From Streptomyces gossypii (GTDB lineage: Bacteria > Actinomycetota > Actinomycetes > Streptomycetales > Streptomycetaceae), in assembly GCF_025165795.1 (NCBI RefSeq), contig NZ_JAJAGO010000004.1, forward strand, positions 186,001 to 250,000: a stretch of DNA of 64,000 bases, in the 5' to 3' direction. The position numbers and the translations under genes were made by a program. This document shows positions 52,644-60,418 of this stretch, piece after piece. The notes under the pieces were generated by a model. It did not search any database and had not been told where the DNA came from. It saw only the letters and a list, made by a program, of their open reading frames with translations. How positions within the stretch are numbered: position 1 is the stretch's first letter; the number at the start of each line of letters is the position of its first letter.

Positions 52644-54118
52644 CGGCAGCACAGCAGGGGTTCGACGGTACGGCCGCCCCGGAGGGGCGGCCGGCCTCCC
52701 CCGGTACCGGCGCGCCCCTCCCCGGCGCCGGGCCGGGGGAGGGCCGGGTTCCCCCGGGGGGCGGGCGGACGAGAGCGCGAGCGACCGGACGGGTGCCGTT
52801 CCCGACCGTCGACGAGATCACCCGGCACTGCCTCGACGAGGCCGAGCCGGATACCGTCCACATCGAGATCCATCTGCCGCGACGGCCCGACCCCGACCGG
52901 CTGCGGCGCGCCGTGTCCGAGGCACTCCGGCGGCACCCGCGGATCCTCGTACGGCAGACACCGTCCCGCTGGTGGCACCGGCGCTACGTGTGGGAGCTGA
53001 CCGACGGGCCGGACAGCGATCCGGTGTCCTACCCCGGCGGCACCCTGGAGGAGAGCCGCCGACGCGCGCTGGCCTTCTGCCCGCCGATGAACGCCACTCC
53101 CCCGATCCGGGTGGAGGTGATCGAACACCAGGGCGGCTGGGTGCTGCTGACCACGATCAATCACACCGCGCTCGACGGCCCGGCTTGTCTCCGGGTGCTG
53201 GCGACCGCAGCCGAGTGCTACGGCGGTGCCGACAACTCGCCCGCCCCGCCGCCCGTACGGAGCGGGGCCTCCGCTCCCGATACGGCGCCGCCGCCCGCGA
53301 CGTCGCCGTGGGCGCGCCCGGCGCGCATGGCCCCGGAGACCGGGGAGCCGGGAGACCGCCGAGCGCAGCGCGGGGTGACGGGGAACGGCATGCTCGTCAC
53401 CGACCTGCCCGTCCCCGCCCGGCCCCCGCGCACACCGGACGGGCGGGCCGCGTACACGGTCAACGATCAGCTGCTGGTCGCCACCTGGATCATGTCCGCC
53501 CGCTGGAACCGGCAGCACGAACAGCCGCGCCGCCCGGTACGGATCACCATGCCCGTCGACGACCGGCCCCGTACCGCGGACATGCCCATCGGGAACGGCA
53601 CCCGGCTGGTCGAGGTCACCTTCGGCAGCGAGGAGGCGGAGCTGTACGACACGCTCACCGCGTCCGGCGCCCCCGACCGGGCGGCCATCGACCGGCTGCT
53701 GCGCGCGACCGCCGCGCGTACCCGTGCGCTCAAGCAGGCCGACCGTCCGCAACTCGGCTTCAGCGGGGACCTGCTGACGACCCCCCTGCTGCCGGTGGGG
53801 CTGCGCGCGGCGTACACGCGGGCACTGCGGGCGGGTGCCGGGCCCTGGGCGTCCACGACGCTGCTCTCCAACATCGGACGGGTGCCCTACGCGCTGGACT
53901 TCGGCGACGCGGGCCGGGCCACGGGCGTCTGGTTCTCCGCACCGGCGCGTTCGCCGCGCGGGCTGTCGGTGACCACCGTCTCCACCGGTGGGCGGCTGCA
54001 ACTGGCGCTGCGCTGGGCGCACGCACGGTTCGACGATACGGCGGGCCGTAAGCTGGGCGAACTCTTCGCCCAGGCACTGGAGTCGACCTCGTACACACCG
54101 GGAGGTGACGGCGGATGA
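52640..54118 (+). CDS. Condensation-domain-like acyltransferase
   Basis: A 492-residue protein. After about 50 disordered residues it reads like the condensation/chloramphenicol-acetyltransferase fold: DAVTIRHCLDEAEPDTV-type start, LPRRPDPDRLRRAVSEALRR, and the catalytic motif H-x3-D-G as NHTALDG near residue 175. The structural part ends with GRVPYALDFGD and LSVTTVSTGGRLQLALRWAH. Stand-alone proteins of this type, such as PapA-like enzymes, acylate sugars or alcohols. It overlaps both neighbours by four bases and follows the AftD-like gene, so it likely acylates a glycan or a lipid-linked intermediate. No carrier protein is near, so the acyl donor may be acyl-CoA. Confidence 0.75.
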   Translation: MTAAQQGFDGTAAPEGRPASPGTGAPLPGAGPGEGRVPPGGGRTRARATGRVPFPTVDEITRHCLDEAEPDTVHIEIHLPRRPDPDRLRRAVSEALRRHPRILVRQTPSRWWHRRYVWELTDGPDSDPVSYPGGTLEESRRRALAFCPPMNATPPIRVEVIEHQGGWVLLTTINHTALDGPACLRVLATAAECYGGADNSPAPPPVRSGASAPDTAPPPATSPWARPARMAPETGEPGDRRAQRGVTGNGMLVTDLPVPARPPRTPDGRAAYTVNDQLLVATWIMSARWNRQHEQPRRPVRITMPVDDRPRTADMPIGNGTRLVEVTFGSEEAELYDTLTASGAPDRAAIDRLLRATAARTRALKQADRPQLGFSGDLLTTPLLPVGLRAAYTRALRAGAGPWASTTLLSNIGRVPYALDFGDAGRATGVWFSAPARSPRGLSVTTVSTGGRLQLALRWAHARFDDTAGRKLGELFAQALESTSYTPGGDGG

Positions 54119-54819
54119 CAACGCAGCTGCGCGACCTCTACGAGGACCCCTCCACTCCGGTCGCCTCCGGGCCGGACCGCAGCCGCCGCCAGGCCGCGAT
54201 CCTGGCTCGCGCGCTGGGCCCCGTACCGCAGACGGTGCTCGACGTCGGCTGCGGCGACGGCTCGGCGGCGGCCACGGCCGCGGGCGTCCTGGGCCGGCAC
54301 CGGATCGTCGGCGTCGACTGGTCGCAGGACGCGCTGCGCCGGGCCAACCGCCACCTGACGGCGGTACGCGGCGAACTCACCGATCCCGGACTGCCGTTCG
54401 CGGACGGGGTTGCCGACGCGGTGCTCTTCAGCGAGGTCATCGAACACCTCGTCGACCCGGACTCCGCCTTGGACGAGCTGCGCCGGGTACTGCGACCCGG
54501 CGGCCACCTGCTGCTCTCCACCCCCAACCTCGCCGCCTGGTACAACCGCGGCCTGATCCTCGCCGGAGTGCAACCGGTCTTCTCCGAGGTGAGCCTGCGG
54601 GGCATCCACGGCCGTCCCGGCTCGCAGGTCGTCGGCCATCTGCGCCTCTACACCGCGCGGGCGCTGCGCTCCCTGCTGCCCGCCTCCGGCTTCGAGATCG
54701 TACGGATCACCGGGGCGCCCTACCACGATGTGCCCCGCCCGCTCCGTCCACTGGACCGGCTGGCCTGCCGGGCACCGTCACTGGCCTCGATCCTCCTCGT
54801 ACACGCGCGGCGGCTGTGA
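54115..54819 (+). CDS. Class I SAM-dependent methyltransferase
   Basis: A 234-residue methyltransferase with VLDVGCGDGSAAATAA (SAM loop), GVDWSQDALRRA (motif II), VLFSEVIEHLVDPDSALDEL and LRPGGHLLLSTPN (motif IV-V). It is the second methyltransferase of the operon and overlaps the acyltransferase gene by four bases. It resembles the UbiE/COQ5-like and glycan-tailoring group. The acceptor is unknown. Confidence 0.88.
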   Translation: MTTQLRDLYEDPSTPVASGPDRSRRQAAILARALGPVPQTVLDVGCGDGSAAATAAGVLGRHRIVGVDWSQDALRRANRHLTAVRGELTDPGLPFADGVADAVLFSEVIEHLVDPDSALDELRRVLRPGGHLLLSTPNLAAWYNRGLILAGVQPVFSEVSLRGIHGRPGSQVVGHLRLYTARALRSLLPASGFEIVRITGAPYHDVPRPLRPLDRLACRAPSLASILLVHARRL

Positions 54820-54926
54820 TGAGACGGATAGCCGCCCGGAACGGCCGTGGTGACTGACAGCCTCCCCCGCGACAGGCGGAGGCACATGACACCGGGAGCC
54901 CGCCCCCTGTCGCAGGGGAGGCCGTA

Positions 54927-56528
54927 ATGATCTGGGGGGTCGCCTCGGCGCTGCTGGCCAACCTCCTCTTCAGTGCCGGTTTCGTGATCGAGAAGCGGGC
55001 GCTCTCCTCGCTGCCTCCGCTGTCCGCCGGGCAGCCGGGGCAGCTGGTGCTGCATCTGCTGCGCAGCCCGCTGTGGATACTGGGCGCCGCCTCACTGCTG
55101 CTGGGCTTCACCGCCCAGCTCGCCGTGTACCGGACGCTGCCGCTGATCGCCGCCCAGGGGTTGTTCGTCACCGGCCTGGTGATGCTGCTGCTGCTCTCGG
55201 CGCGCTTCCTGGGTGAGAAGTCCTCCGGCCGGGAACGCCAGAGCATGGTGGCGATCGTGGCCGCCCTCGTCATGATCGTCTTCTCCCTGCGCGGCAGCCC
55301 GGAGGAGATCAGCAGGCTGGCCCCGGCGCCGGTGCTGCTGCTGATCTGCGTACCGTCGCTCGCGCTGGGGCTCGGCATCTTCTTCACGGCGGAGCGGCGC
55401 TCGAGACGGCGCCACCGGCTGCCGACGGCGGGTGTGCCGTACGGCGTCGCCGTCGGCTTCCTCTACGGGGTCAGCTCGCTGGCCATCAAGGGGGTGGCGG
55501 GGCTGCTGGACCTCGGCGATCCGGGCGGCACCGCCGCCGACGTGCTGACCTCGCCCTACCCGTACCTGCTGCTGGTCACCGGCTCCACCGGGCTGGTGCT
55601 GTCACAGACGGCGCTCCAGCGCTGCCGCGCGTCGCTGATCGTGCCGGTGTGCACGACGGTGACCTTCCTCTACACGGTCGTCAGCGGCACGGTCGCCTTC
55701 TCGGAGCCACTGCCGGACGAACCGCTGCGGCTGGCCCTGCGGGTGGGCGGGGCGGCGCTGGCGATCTCGGTGCTGCTGGCGCTGCCGCGCCACGATGAGC
55801 CGACGGAGACGGACGGGCCGGACGGGCCGACCGAGACGGACCGGGCGGCAGCCGCGTCGGGCGAGGGCGCGCCGGGCGGAGAGGGCGCGTCGCAGGGCAA
55901 GAGGGCCGAGCAGGCCGGAGCTACCGCGCCGCCCGCAGACCCGGCGCGGCCCGCAAACCCGGCACTGCCCGCAGACCCGGCACTGCCCGCAGCCGGGCGC
56001 CCGATCTCCGCGACGGGCCCCACCGGGGTGCCGGAGCCGAGGGCAGGCGGCGCGTTCCGTCCGGCATCCCGGCCGAGCGACCGGCCGGAACCCACCGCAG
56101 ATCCCGAGCCCACGCCGGAGGCCGGGTTCTGGCCAGTGCCACCGCCGGAAACCCGCTCTCCGTCCGGGCCCGCCACCCGGCCCGCAGCCTCCCCCGGCCC
56201 TCCACGAGAAGACGCCGCCGACGAGGCGCCGGACGCCCCCGGACCCGGCACCCCGGCTGAGTCCGGGCCCGCTGCTGCCTCTGCCGCCGGGCCCGCCACC
56301 GGCCCGCAGGCCGGGACCGCCTCCCCTTCCCCTTCCCCGTCCCCGTCCCCGTCCTCGCCCTCGTCCTCGTCCTCGTCCACAGCCGCGGGCACATCCCCGG
56401 TCACACCCGCAGCCACACCGATACCCGATACGGGCCAGCGCCCGGTTCCACCACCCGGACCGGCGTCCGAGCTTCGCCCGCGCCCCGGCCCGGACCGCAC
56501 GAAAGGCCGTCCCCATGTCTCCCGATGA
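54927..56528 (+). CDS. DMT-superfamily membrane transporter with long low-complexity tail
   Basis: A 533-residue protein. Residues about 1-285 contain 9-10 transmembrane helices typical of EamA/DMT-like or NIPA-type transporters (VASALLANLLFSAGFVIEKR begins helix 1; PYLLLVTGSTGLVLSQTALQ is near helix 8). Residues about 290-533 are an Ala/Pro/Gly/Glu/Ser low-complexity tail with no fold. The tail may be a real disordered region or a drifted extension in GC-rich DNA. The ATG at 54927 follows AGGGGAGG. The gene overlaps the Trm112-like gene by 14 bases. The transported molecule is unknown, but a lipid-linked sugar or small solute is possible given the operon. Confidence 0.72.
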   Translation: MIWGVASALLANLLFSAGFVIEKRALSSLPPLSAGQPGQLVLHLLRSPLWILGAASLLLGFTAQLAVYRTLPLIAAQGLFVTGLVMLLLLSARFLGEKSSGRERQSMVAIVAALVMIVFSLRGSPEEISRLAPAPVLLLICVPSLALGLGIFFTAERRSRRRHRLPTAGVPYGVAVGFLYGVSSLAIKGVAGLLDLGDPGGTAADVLTSPYPYLLLVTGSTGLVLSQTALQRCRASLIVPVCTTVTFLYTVVSGTVAFSEPLPDEPLRLALRVGGAALAISVLLALPRHDEPTETDGPDGPTETDRAAAASGEGAPGGEGASQGKRAEQAGATAPPADPARPANPALPADPALPAAGRPISATGPTGVPEPRAGGAFRPASRPSDRPEPTADPEPTPEAGFWPVPPPETRSPSGPATRPAASPGPPREDAADEAPDAPGPGTPAESGPAAASAAGPATGPQAGTASPSPSPSPSPSSPSSSSSSTAAGTSPVTPAATPIPDTGQRPVPPPGPASELRPRPGPDRTKGRPHVSR

Positions 56529-56745
56529 CCCGATCCTGAAGATCCTCGCCTGCCCTCTCGACAAGGGCCCGCTCACCCTCCTCCTGCCGGAGGACGCCCT
56601 CTACAACCCCCGGCTCCGCCGCCGTTACCCCATCCTCGACGGCGTCCCCCAGCTCCTCCCGTCCTCCGGGGAGCAAATCTCGGACGAAGAACACGAGCGC
56701 TTGCAGAAACAACATGCCGACGTCCCCGAGGAGCCCCCCTCGTGA
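56515..56745 (+). CDS. Trm112-like small protein
   Basis: A 76-residue protein starting MSPDDPILKILACPLDKGPL, then RRRYPILDGVPQLLP. This is the Trm112 family fold, seen in bacteria as a small partner of class I methyltransferases; only one of the usual zinc cysteines is present (ACPLDKG). It begins inside the transporter gene and overlaps the FkbM methyltransferase gene by four bases (GTGA), so it may stabilise that enzyme or another methyltransferase of the operon. Confidence 0.82.
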   Translation: MSPDDPILKILACPLDKGPLTLLLPEDALYNPRLRRRYPILDGVPQLLPSSGEQISDEEHERLQKQHADVPEEPPS

Positions 56746-57503
56746 CCCTGGCCGCCCGTCTCGCCCCCCATCTGCCGCCACGCGTCCTCGCCTCGGCGAC
56801 CGACTTCCTCTACCCCCGCTTCGAGCCCGAGCTGCGGCACCTCGCCGACTTCTGCCCGCGCGGCGGCACCGCAGTGGACATCGGCGGCTGGTACGGGCCC
56901 TGGTCCCGCCGGATGGCCGCACGGGCGGACCGGGTGGTCACGATCGAACCCGTACCGCATCTGGCCCGCCGTCTGCGCGCCACCACTCCCCCGAACGTCG
57001 AAGTCCTCCAGGCCGCCGCCACCGACCACAACGGCACGGCCACGCTGTGGCTGCCGCCGGACGGACGCGGTGACCGTGGCATCTCCTCCCTCGTACGCCG
57101 GGAGTTGCATGACGTCGCACTGGACGTGCCATGCCTGGCGCTGGACGAACTGAGCCTGGGAGATGTGTCATTGCTCAAGGTGGATGTCGACGGCAGTGAA
57201 CTCGCCATGCTGCGCGGCGCGGAGGCGACCATCCGCCGTGAGCGGCCCGCGCTTTTCATCGAACTCGAGGTACGCATCCAGCCGTTGGAGCCGGTGATCG
57301 ATTTTCTTGCCGCGCTCGCCTACACGGGCTGGGTGCTGCCCGGCCGTGACTGGACCCCGCTCGCCGAATTCGACCTCGCGGCGCACCAGCAACGGACGGT
57401 GCACGTCGCCGACGACGGGCTGCTGCGCCGCTCCCTGGCGCCCCATCGCCGGTACGTCAACTCGGCACTCTTCCTCCCGGACGCCCGCACCCCCGGCTCC
57501 TGA
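56742..57503 (+). CDS. FkbM-family methyltransferase
   Basis: A 253-residue SAM-dependent O-methyltransferase. SAM motif I is AVDIGGWYGPWSRRM; the FkbM-typical block is LDELSLGDVSLLKVDVDGSE followed by LAMLRGA, and FIELEVRIQ follows. FkbM enzymes methylate sugars, polyketides and cell-surface glycans. The GTG start at 56742 overlaps the Trm112-like stop by four bases. It is the last gene of the operon; the NTF2-like gene beyond is convergent. It fits a role in methylating the glycan made by this operon. Confidence 0.88.
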   Translation: MTLAARLAPHLPPRVLASATDFLYPRFEPELRHLADFCPRGGTAVDIGGWYGPWSRRMAARADRVVTIEPVPHLARRLRATTPPNVEVLQAAATDHNGTATLWLPPDGRGDRGISSLVRRELHDVALDVPCLALDELSLGDVSLLKVDVDGSELAMLRGAEATIRRERPALFIELEVRIQPLEPVIDFLAALAYTGWVLPGRDWTPLAEFDLAAHQQRTVHVADDGLLRRSLAPHRRYVNSALFLPDARTPGS

Positions 57504-57548
57504 ACTCCCTTGTCCCGCCGTCACCACGGGGCGGCCCGCCGGAGGGGG

Positions 57549-57959
57549 TCAGGCCCAGTCGACGGGCGTCGCCTGGTGGAAGTACAGCCGCCACCGCGCA
57601 CCGCCCCCGTCCTCGCCCTCACGGCCGGTGCCCTGAGCCCTCCAGAGCGAACTGCGCCATGCGCGGTGACCGTTGTCGTCGGACACGTAGGTCAGATGCA
57701 CGATGCCTGGCGCCAGCAGCACACCGGCCATGCCGGTTACGGTGATCGGTGATTCCGCCGCACCGCCGCCGGACGGGCGGGGCGCGACGGCGCCGAGGAT
57801 GGTGACGCGGTCCCAACGGCGGCCGGACCTCCCGAACTCCACGAAGCCGGGATCCAGCAGTTCGGCGACCAGCTCCGGGGAGACCCGCACCGCGGGCTCC
57901 AGCAGCCGCAGCTCTCCCTCGACGGCGGCCTCCACCGACCGCTCGCGTTGCGCGTCCAT
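57549..57959 (-). CDS. DUF4440 / NTF2-like protein
   Basis: A 136-residue cone-shaped NTF2-like protein: EGELRLLEPAVRVSPELVAE, LLDPGFVEFGRSGRRWDRV, then a beta sheet ending RWRLYFHQATPVDW. The DUF4440 family has unknown or varied functions. A Gly/Ser/Pro insertion lies at residues about 60-70. The start at 57959 follows no strong site. The next minus-strand gene, at 58084, is also NTF2-like. Confidence 0.8.
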   Translation of the reverse strand: MDAQRERSVEAAVEGELRLLEPAVRVSPELVAELLDPGFVEFGRSGRRWDRVTILGAVAPRPSGGGAAESPITVTGMAGVLLAPGIVHLTYVSDDNGHRAWRSSLWRAQGTGREGEDGGGARWRLYFHQATPVDWA

Positions 57960-58083
57960 GCGGGAACGATAGGCGACCGCACGGCGGGCGCGGGCGACGC
58001 GGAAGGTGCGGGAGGCGGGACAGGTGCGGGAGGCGCCGGAGTCGGGGAAGGCGCGGCAGCAGCCGAGTCGGCGCGGATCTCCG

Positions 58084-58461
58084 TCACGTCGGCGGAAGTT
58101 CGGCGATGGGGCTGAGGTGGATGCAGGCGAGCTGCCATTGGCCGCTCTCGCACACGAGGAGCTGTGTCACCCGGAAGTGCCCGTCGACGTCCCGGCCTTC
58201 GTAGATGCTCTGCTGGCTCTGCACTCCGTTGGCGACCGCCGCGTTCTCGTAGCGGCGCAGTTCGACCCGCTCCCAGTCGAACGAGTCGTGGACCAGGCTG
58301 CCCGACTCGTAGCGCTCCAGCCACTGTTCGCGGTCGATGATGAAGCCTCGAGGTCCGATGCCGTGGAAGTCGTCAGCGAGCAGCGCGTTCAGGACTTCGG
58401 TGTCTCCGAGGAGTTCCGCCTCGGCCCAGCGCCGGCCGAACTCCGCCAGTTCCTGGTCCAT
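58084..58461 (-). CDS. NTF2-like (SnoaL/DUF4440-type) protein
   Basis: A 125-residue NTF2-fold protein with LADDFHGIGPRGFIIDREQW and FRVTQLLVCESGQWQLACIH, the DUF4440-like signature. The pocket residues suggest a small-ligand site, but no reaction can be assigned. The ATG has a full AGGAGG site. It is divergent from nsrR and shares its 196-base upstream region, which also carries a candidate NsrR operator. Confidence 0.8.
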   Translation of the reverse strand: MDQELAEFGRRWAEAELLGDTEVLNALLADDFHGIGPRGFIIDREQWLERYESGSLVHDSFDWERVELRRYENAAVANGVQSQQSIYEGRDVDGHFRVTQLLVCESGQWQLACIHLSPIAELPPT

Positions 58462-58619
58462 TCCATGGCCTCCTTGGCCTGCCCGGTTACGTTGTGTCCC
58501 CCTAGGATCCGCCGAGAGTACTCACGCGTACATCACTCGCCAGAAGGTGATGGACGTACTCCCGCTGTCATCCTGCCTGTTTCCGGATACCCCACTGGGA
58601 GTAGTCCACCCTGGCCATT

Positions 58620-58642
58620 AATTGGACTTCAGAATGCCAATT
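58620..58642. promoter_or_regulatory. Candidate NsrR operator upstream of nsrR
   Basis: A 23-base inverted repeat of 11-1-11 form: left arm AATTGGACTTC, right arm GAATGCCAATT (9 of 11 pairs match). It ends 15 bases before the nsrR start. This arm-spacer-arm layout is the form known for NsrR sites in other bacteria, so autoregulation is likely. Confidence 0.65.
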
Positions 58643-58657
58643 AGCTAGGCTCCGGGC

Positions 58658-59095
58658 GTGCGACTCACCAAGAGCACCGACATCGCCCTCCGCATCGCCA
58701 TGCGACTCGCCGTACTGGAAGAGGCACCGACGACCCGCGAGGTGGCGACCGCCGTCGAAGTGCCGTACTCACACGCCGCGAAGGTGGTCAGCAGGCTTCA
58801 GCACCTTGGCATCGTCGAGGCACGACGCGGCCGGGGCGGCGGGCTGGCGCTCACCACGGCCGGCCGGACCGGCTCGGTCGGCCACCTGGTCAGGGAACTG
58901 GAGGGGGCCGGGGACGTCGTCGACTGCGACGGCGACCAACCCTGCCCACTGCGGGCCGCGTGCCGCCTGCGAGCAGCACTGCGGACCGCACAGGAGGCAT
59001 TCTTCGCCTCGCTCGACCCGATCACGGTCGGCGACCTCGCGAAGTCCCCGACCGGACCCGTACTGCTCGCACTCAGTGCGCGCCCCGGCGACTGA
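58658..59095 (+). CDS. nsrR: NsrR, nitric-oxide-sensing Rrf2-family repressor
   Basis: A 145-residue Rrf2-family repressor that senses nitric oxide through an iron-sulfur cluster. Residues about 2-55 are the winged helix (LTKSTDIALRIAMRLAVLEE, then ATAVEVPYSHAAKVVSRLQ). Cluster ligands Cys90, Cys96 and Cys102 are spaced C-x5-C-x5-C as in Streptomyces NsrR. The GTG start at 58658 lies just downstream of an 11-1-11 dyad. The next gene is the flavohemoprotein, preceded by a second dyad, which matches the known target of NsrR. Confidence 0.92.
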   Translation: MRLTKSTDIALRIAMRLAVLEEAPTTREVATAVEVPYSHAAKVVSRLQHLGIVEARRGRGGGLALTTAGRTGSVGHLVRELEGAGDVVDCDGDQPCPLRAACRLRAALRTAQEAFFASLDPITVGDLAKSPTGPVLLALSARPGD

Positions 59096-59142
59096 GCCGC
59101 ACACATCACCGCCCGCCGACGAGCGGATGACGCACTCCACAA

Positions 59143-59165
59143 AATACGAATCTCGCATGCATATT
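59143..59165. promoter_or_regulatory. Candidate NsrR operator upstream of hmpA
   Basis: An inverted repeat of the same 11-1-11 form: left arm AATACGAATCT, right arm GCATGCATATT (7 of 11 pairs match), ending 41 bases before the hmpA start. Less perfect than the nsrR site but in the right place. Confidence 0.5.
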
Positions 59166-59206
59166 CTCTGCTGGATGCGGGGAACCCGATGTACGAGGAG
59201 CTGCAG

Positions 59207-60418
59207 ATGCCGCTGTCACCGAAGTCCACCGAAACCGTCCGCGCCACCCTCCCGCTGGTCGGCGCGTCCATCGGGGAGATCGCCTCACGTTTCTACGAGA
59301 GGATGTTCGCGGCTCGGCCCGAGCTCCTGCGGGACTTGTTCAACCGCGGCAACCAGGCCAACGGCAACCAGCAGCGCGCCCTGGCAGGCTCCATAGCCCA
59401 GTTCGCGGCGCGGCTCGTGGGACCGCCGCCGGACCCGCACAGCCACGGGACGCCGGACGGCGGCCCCGCCCTCTCCCGCATCGCGCACAAGCACGCCTCC
59501 CTCGGCATCACTCCCGACCAGTACGAGATCGTGCACGAGCACCTCCTCCCGGCCATCGCGGACACCCTCGGGAACGCCTGCACGGCGGCGGTCGCCGAGG
59601 CGTGGAGCGAGGTCTACTGGCTGATGGCGGACACCCTGATCGAGCAGGAGCGGAAGCTGTACGCGGAGACCGGCACCTCGTACGGCCAGGTCTGGCGCCC
59701 GTACCGGGTGACCGGCCGGATCGAGGAGACGGCGGACGTCGCGACCTTCCTCGCCCAGCCCGCCGACGGCGCACAACTGCCACCCGCCCTGCCCGGCCAG
59801 TACGTCTCCGTACGGGTCGAACTGCCCGACGGCGCACACCAGATCAGGCAGTACAGCCTCTCCGGCTTCCCGGACGACGCGCTCCGCTTCACCGTGAAGC
59901 GGGTGCAGGGGGACCGGCCCGGCGAGGTGTCGCACCACCTGCACACACATCTGCGCGAGGGCGCGACGGTCGAGCTGAGCGCCCCACGCGGTGACCTCAC
60001 ACTCGCGCCTGGCGACGGACCGGTGCTGCTCGCCTCCGCGGGCATCGGCTGCACCCCGATGACCGGGATGCTGTCCCGCCTCGCCGCCGACGCGTCACCC
60101 CGGCGGGTGCTGGTCGCCCACGCCGACCGCAGCCCGGAGACACACGCGTTCCGGGCGGACCTGGAACAGTTCGCGGCCAAGCTGCGGAACGCCCATGTCG
60201 CACTCTGGTACGAGCACCCGGCGTCCGACGGCGGCCGGCCCTCAGCCGCCCGCACGGGGCTGATGGACCTGAGCGTGCTGGACATCCCGGAGGGCACCAC
60301 GGCCTACCTGTGCGGGCCCGTCGGCTTCATGACGGCCGTGCGCCGGCAGTTGACGGACGCGGGGGTACCCGCGGCGCGCATCCGCTACGAGTCGTTCACC
60401 CCCGGCCCGGACCTCTGA
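59207..60418 (+). CDS. hmpA: Flavohemoprotein, nitric oxide dioxygenase
   Basis: A 403-residue enzyme that turns nitric oxide into nitrate using O2 and NAD(P)H. The N-terminal globin has the proximal heme ligand His96 in RIAHKHASLG and the distal Phe-Tyr (FYERMF, Tyr30). The ferredoxin-reductase part has FAD-binding RQYSLSG, NAD-binding ASAGIGCTPMTGM and CGPVGFM. A roughly 12-residue Pro/His-rich insert lies in the globin between helices (around residue 75). The ATG at 59207 has GAGGAG upstream; ATG 59189 is in-frame but lacks it. The 3' end overlaps the convergent anti-sigma gene by 23 bases. Confidence 0.95.
   Translation: MPLSPKSTETVRATLPLVGASIGEIASRFYERMFAARPELLRDLFNRGNQANGNQQRALAGSIAQFAARLVGPPPDPHSHGTPDGGPALSRIAHKHASLGITPDQYEIVHEHLLPAIADTLGNACTAAVAEAWSEVYWLMADTLIEQERKLYAETGTSYGQVWRPYRVTGRIEETADVATFLAQPADGAQLPPALPGQYVSVRVELPDGAHQIRQYSLSGFPDDALRFTVKRVQGDRPGEVSHHLHTHLREGATVELSAPRGDLTLAPGDGPVLLASAGIGCTPMTGMLSRLAADASPRRVLVAHADRSPETHAFRADLEQFAAKLRNAHVALWYEHPASDGGRPSAARTGLMDLSVLDIPEGTTAYLCGPVGFMTAVRRQLTDAGVPAARIRYESFTPGPDL

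Noticed and set aside
55602..56576. 324-codon minus-strand frame over the transporter tail
   Set aside because: Gly/Arg-rich repeat that mirrors the Pro/Ala-rich tail; no fold or start signal.
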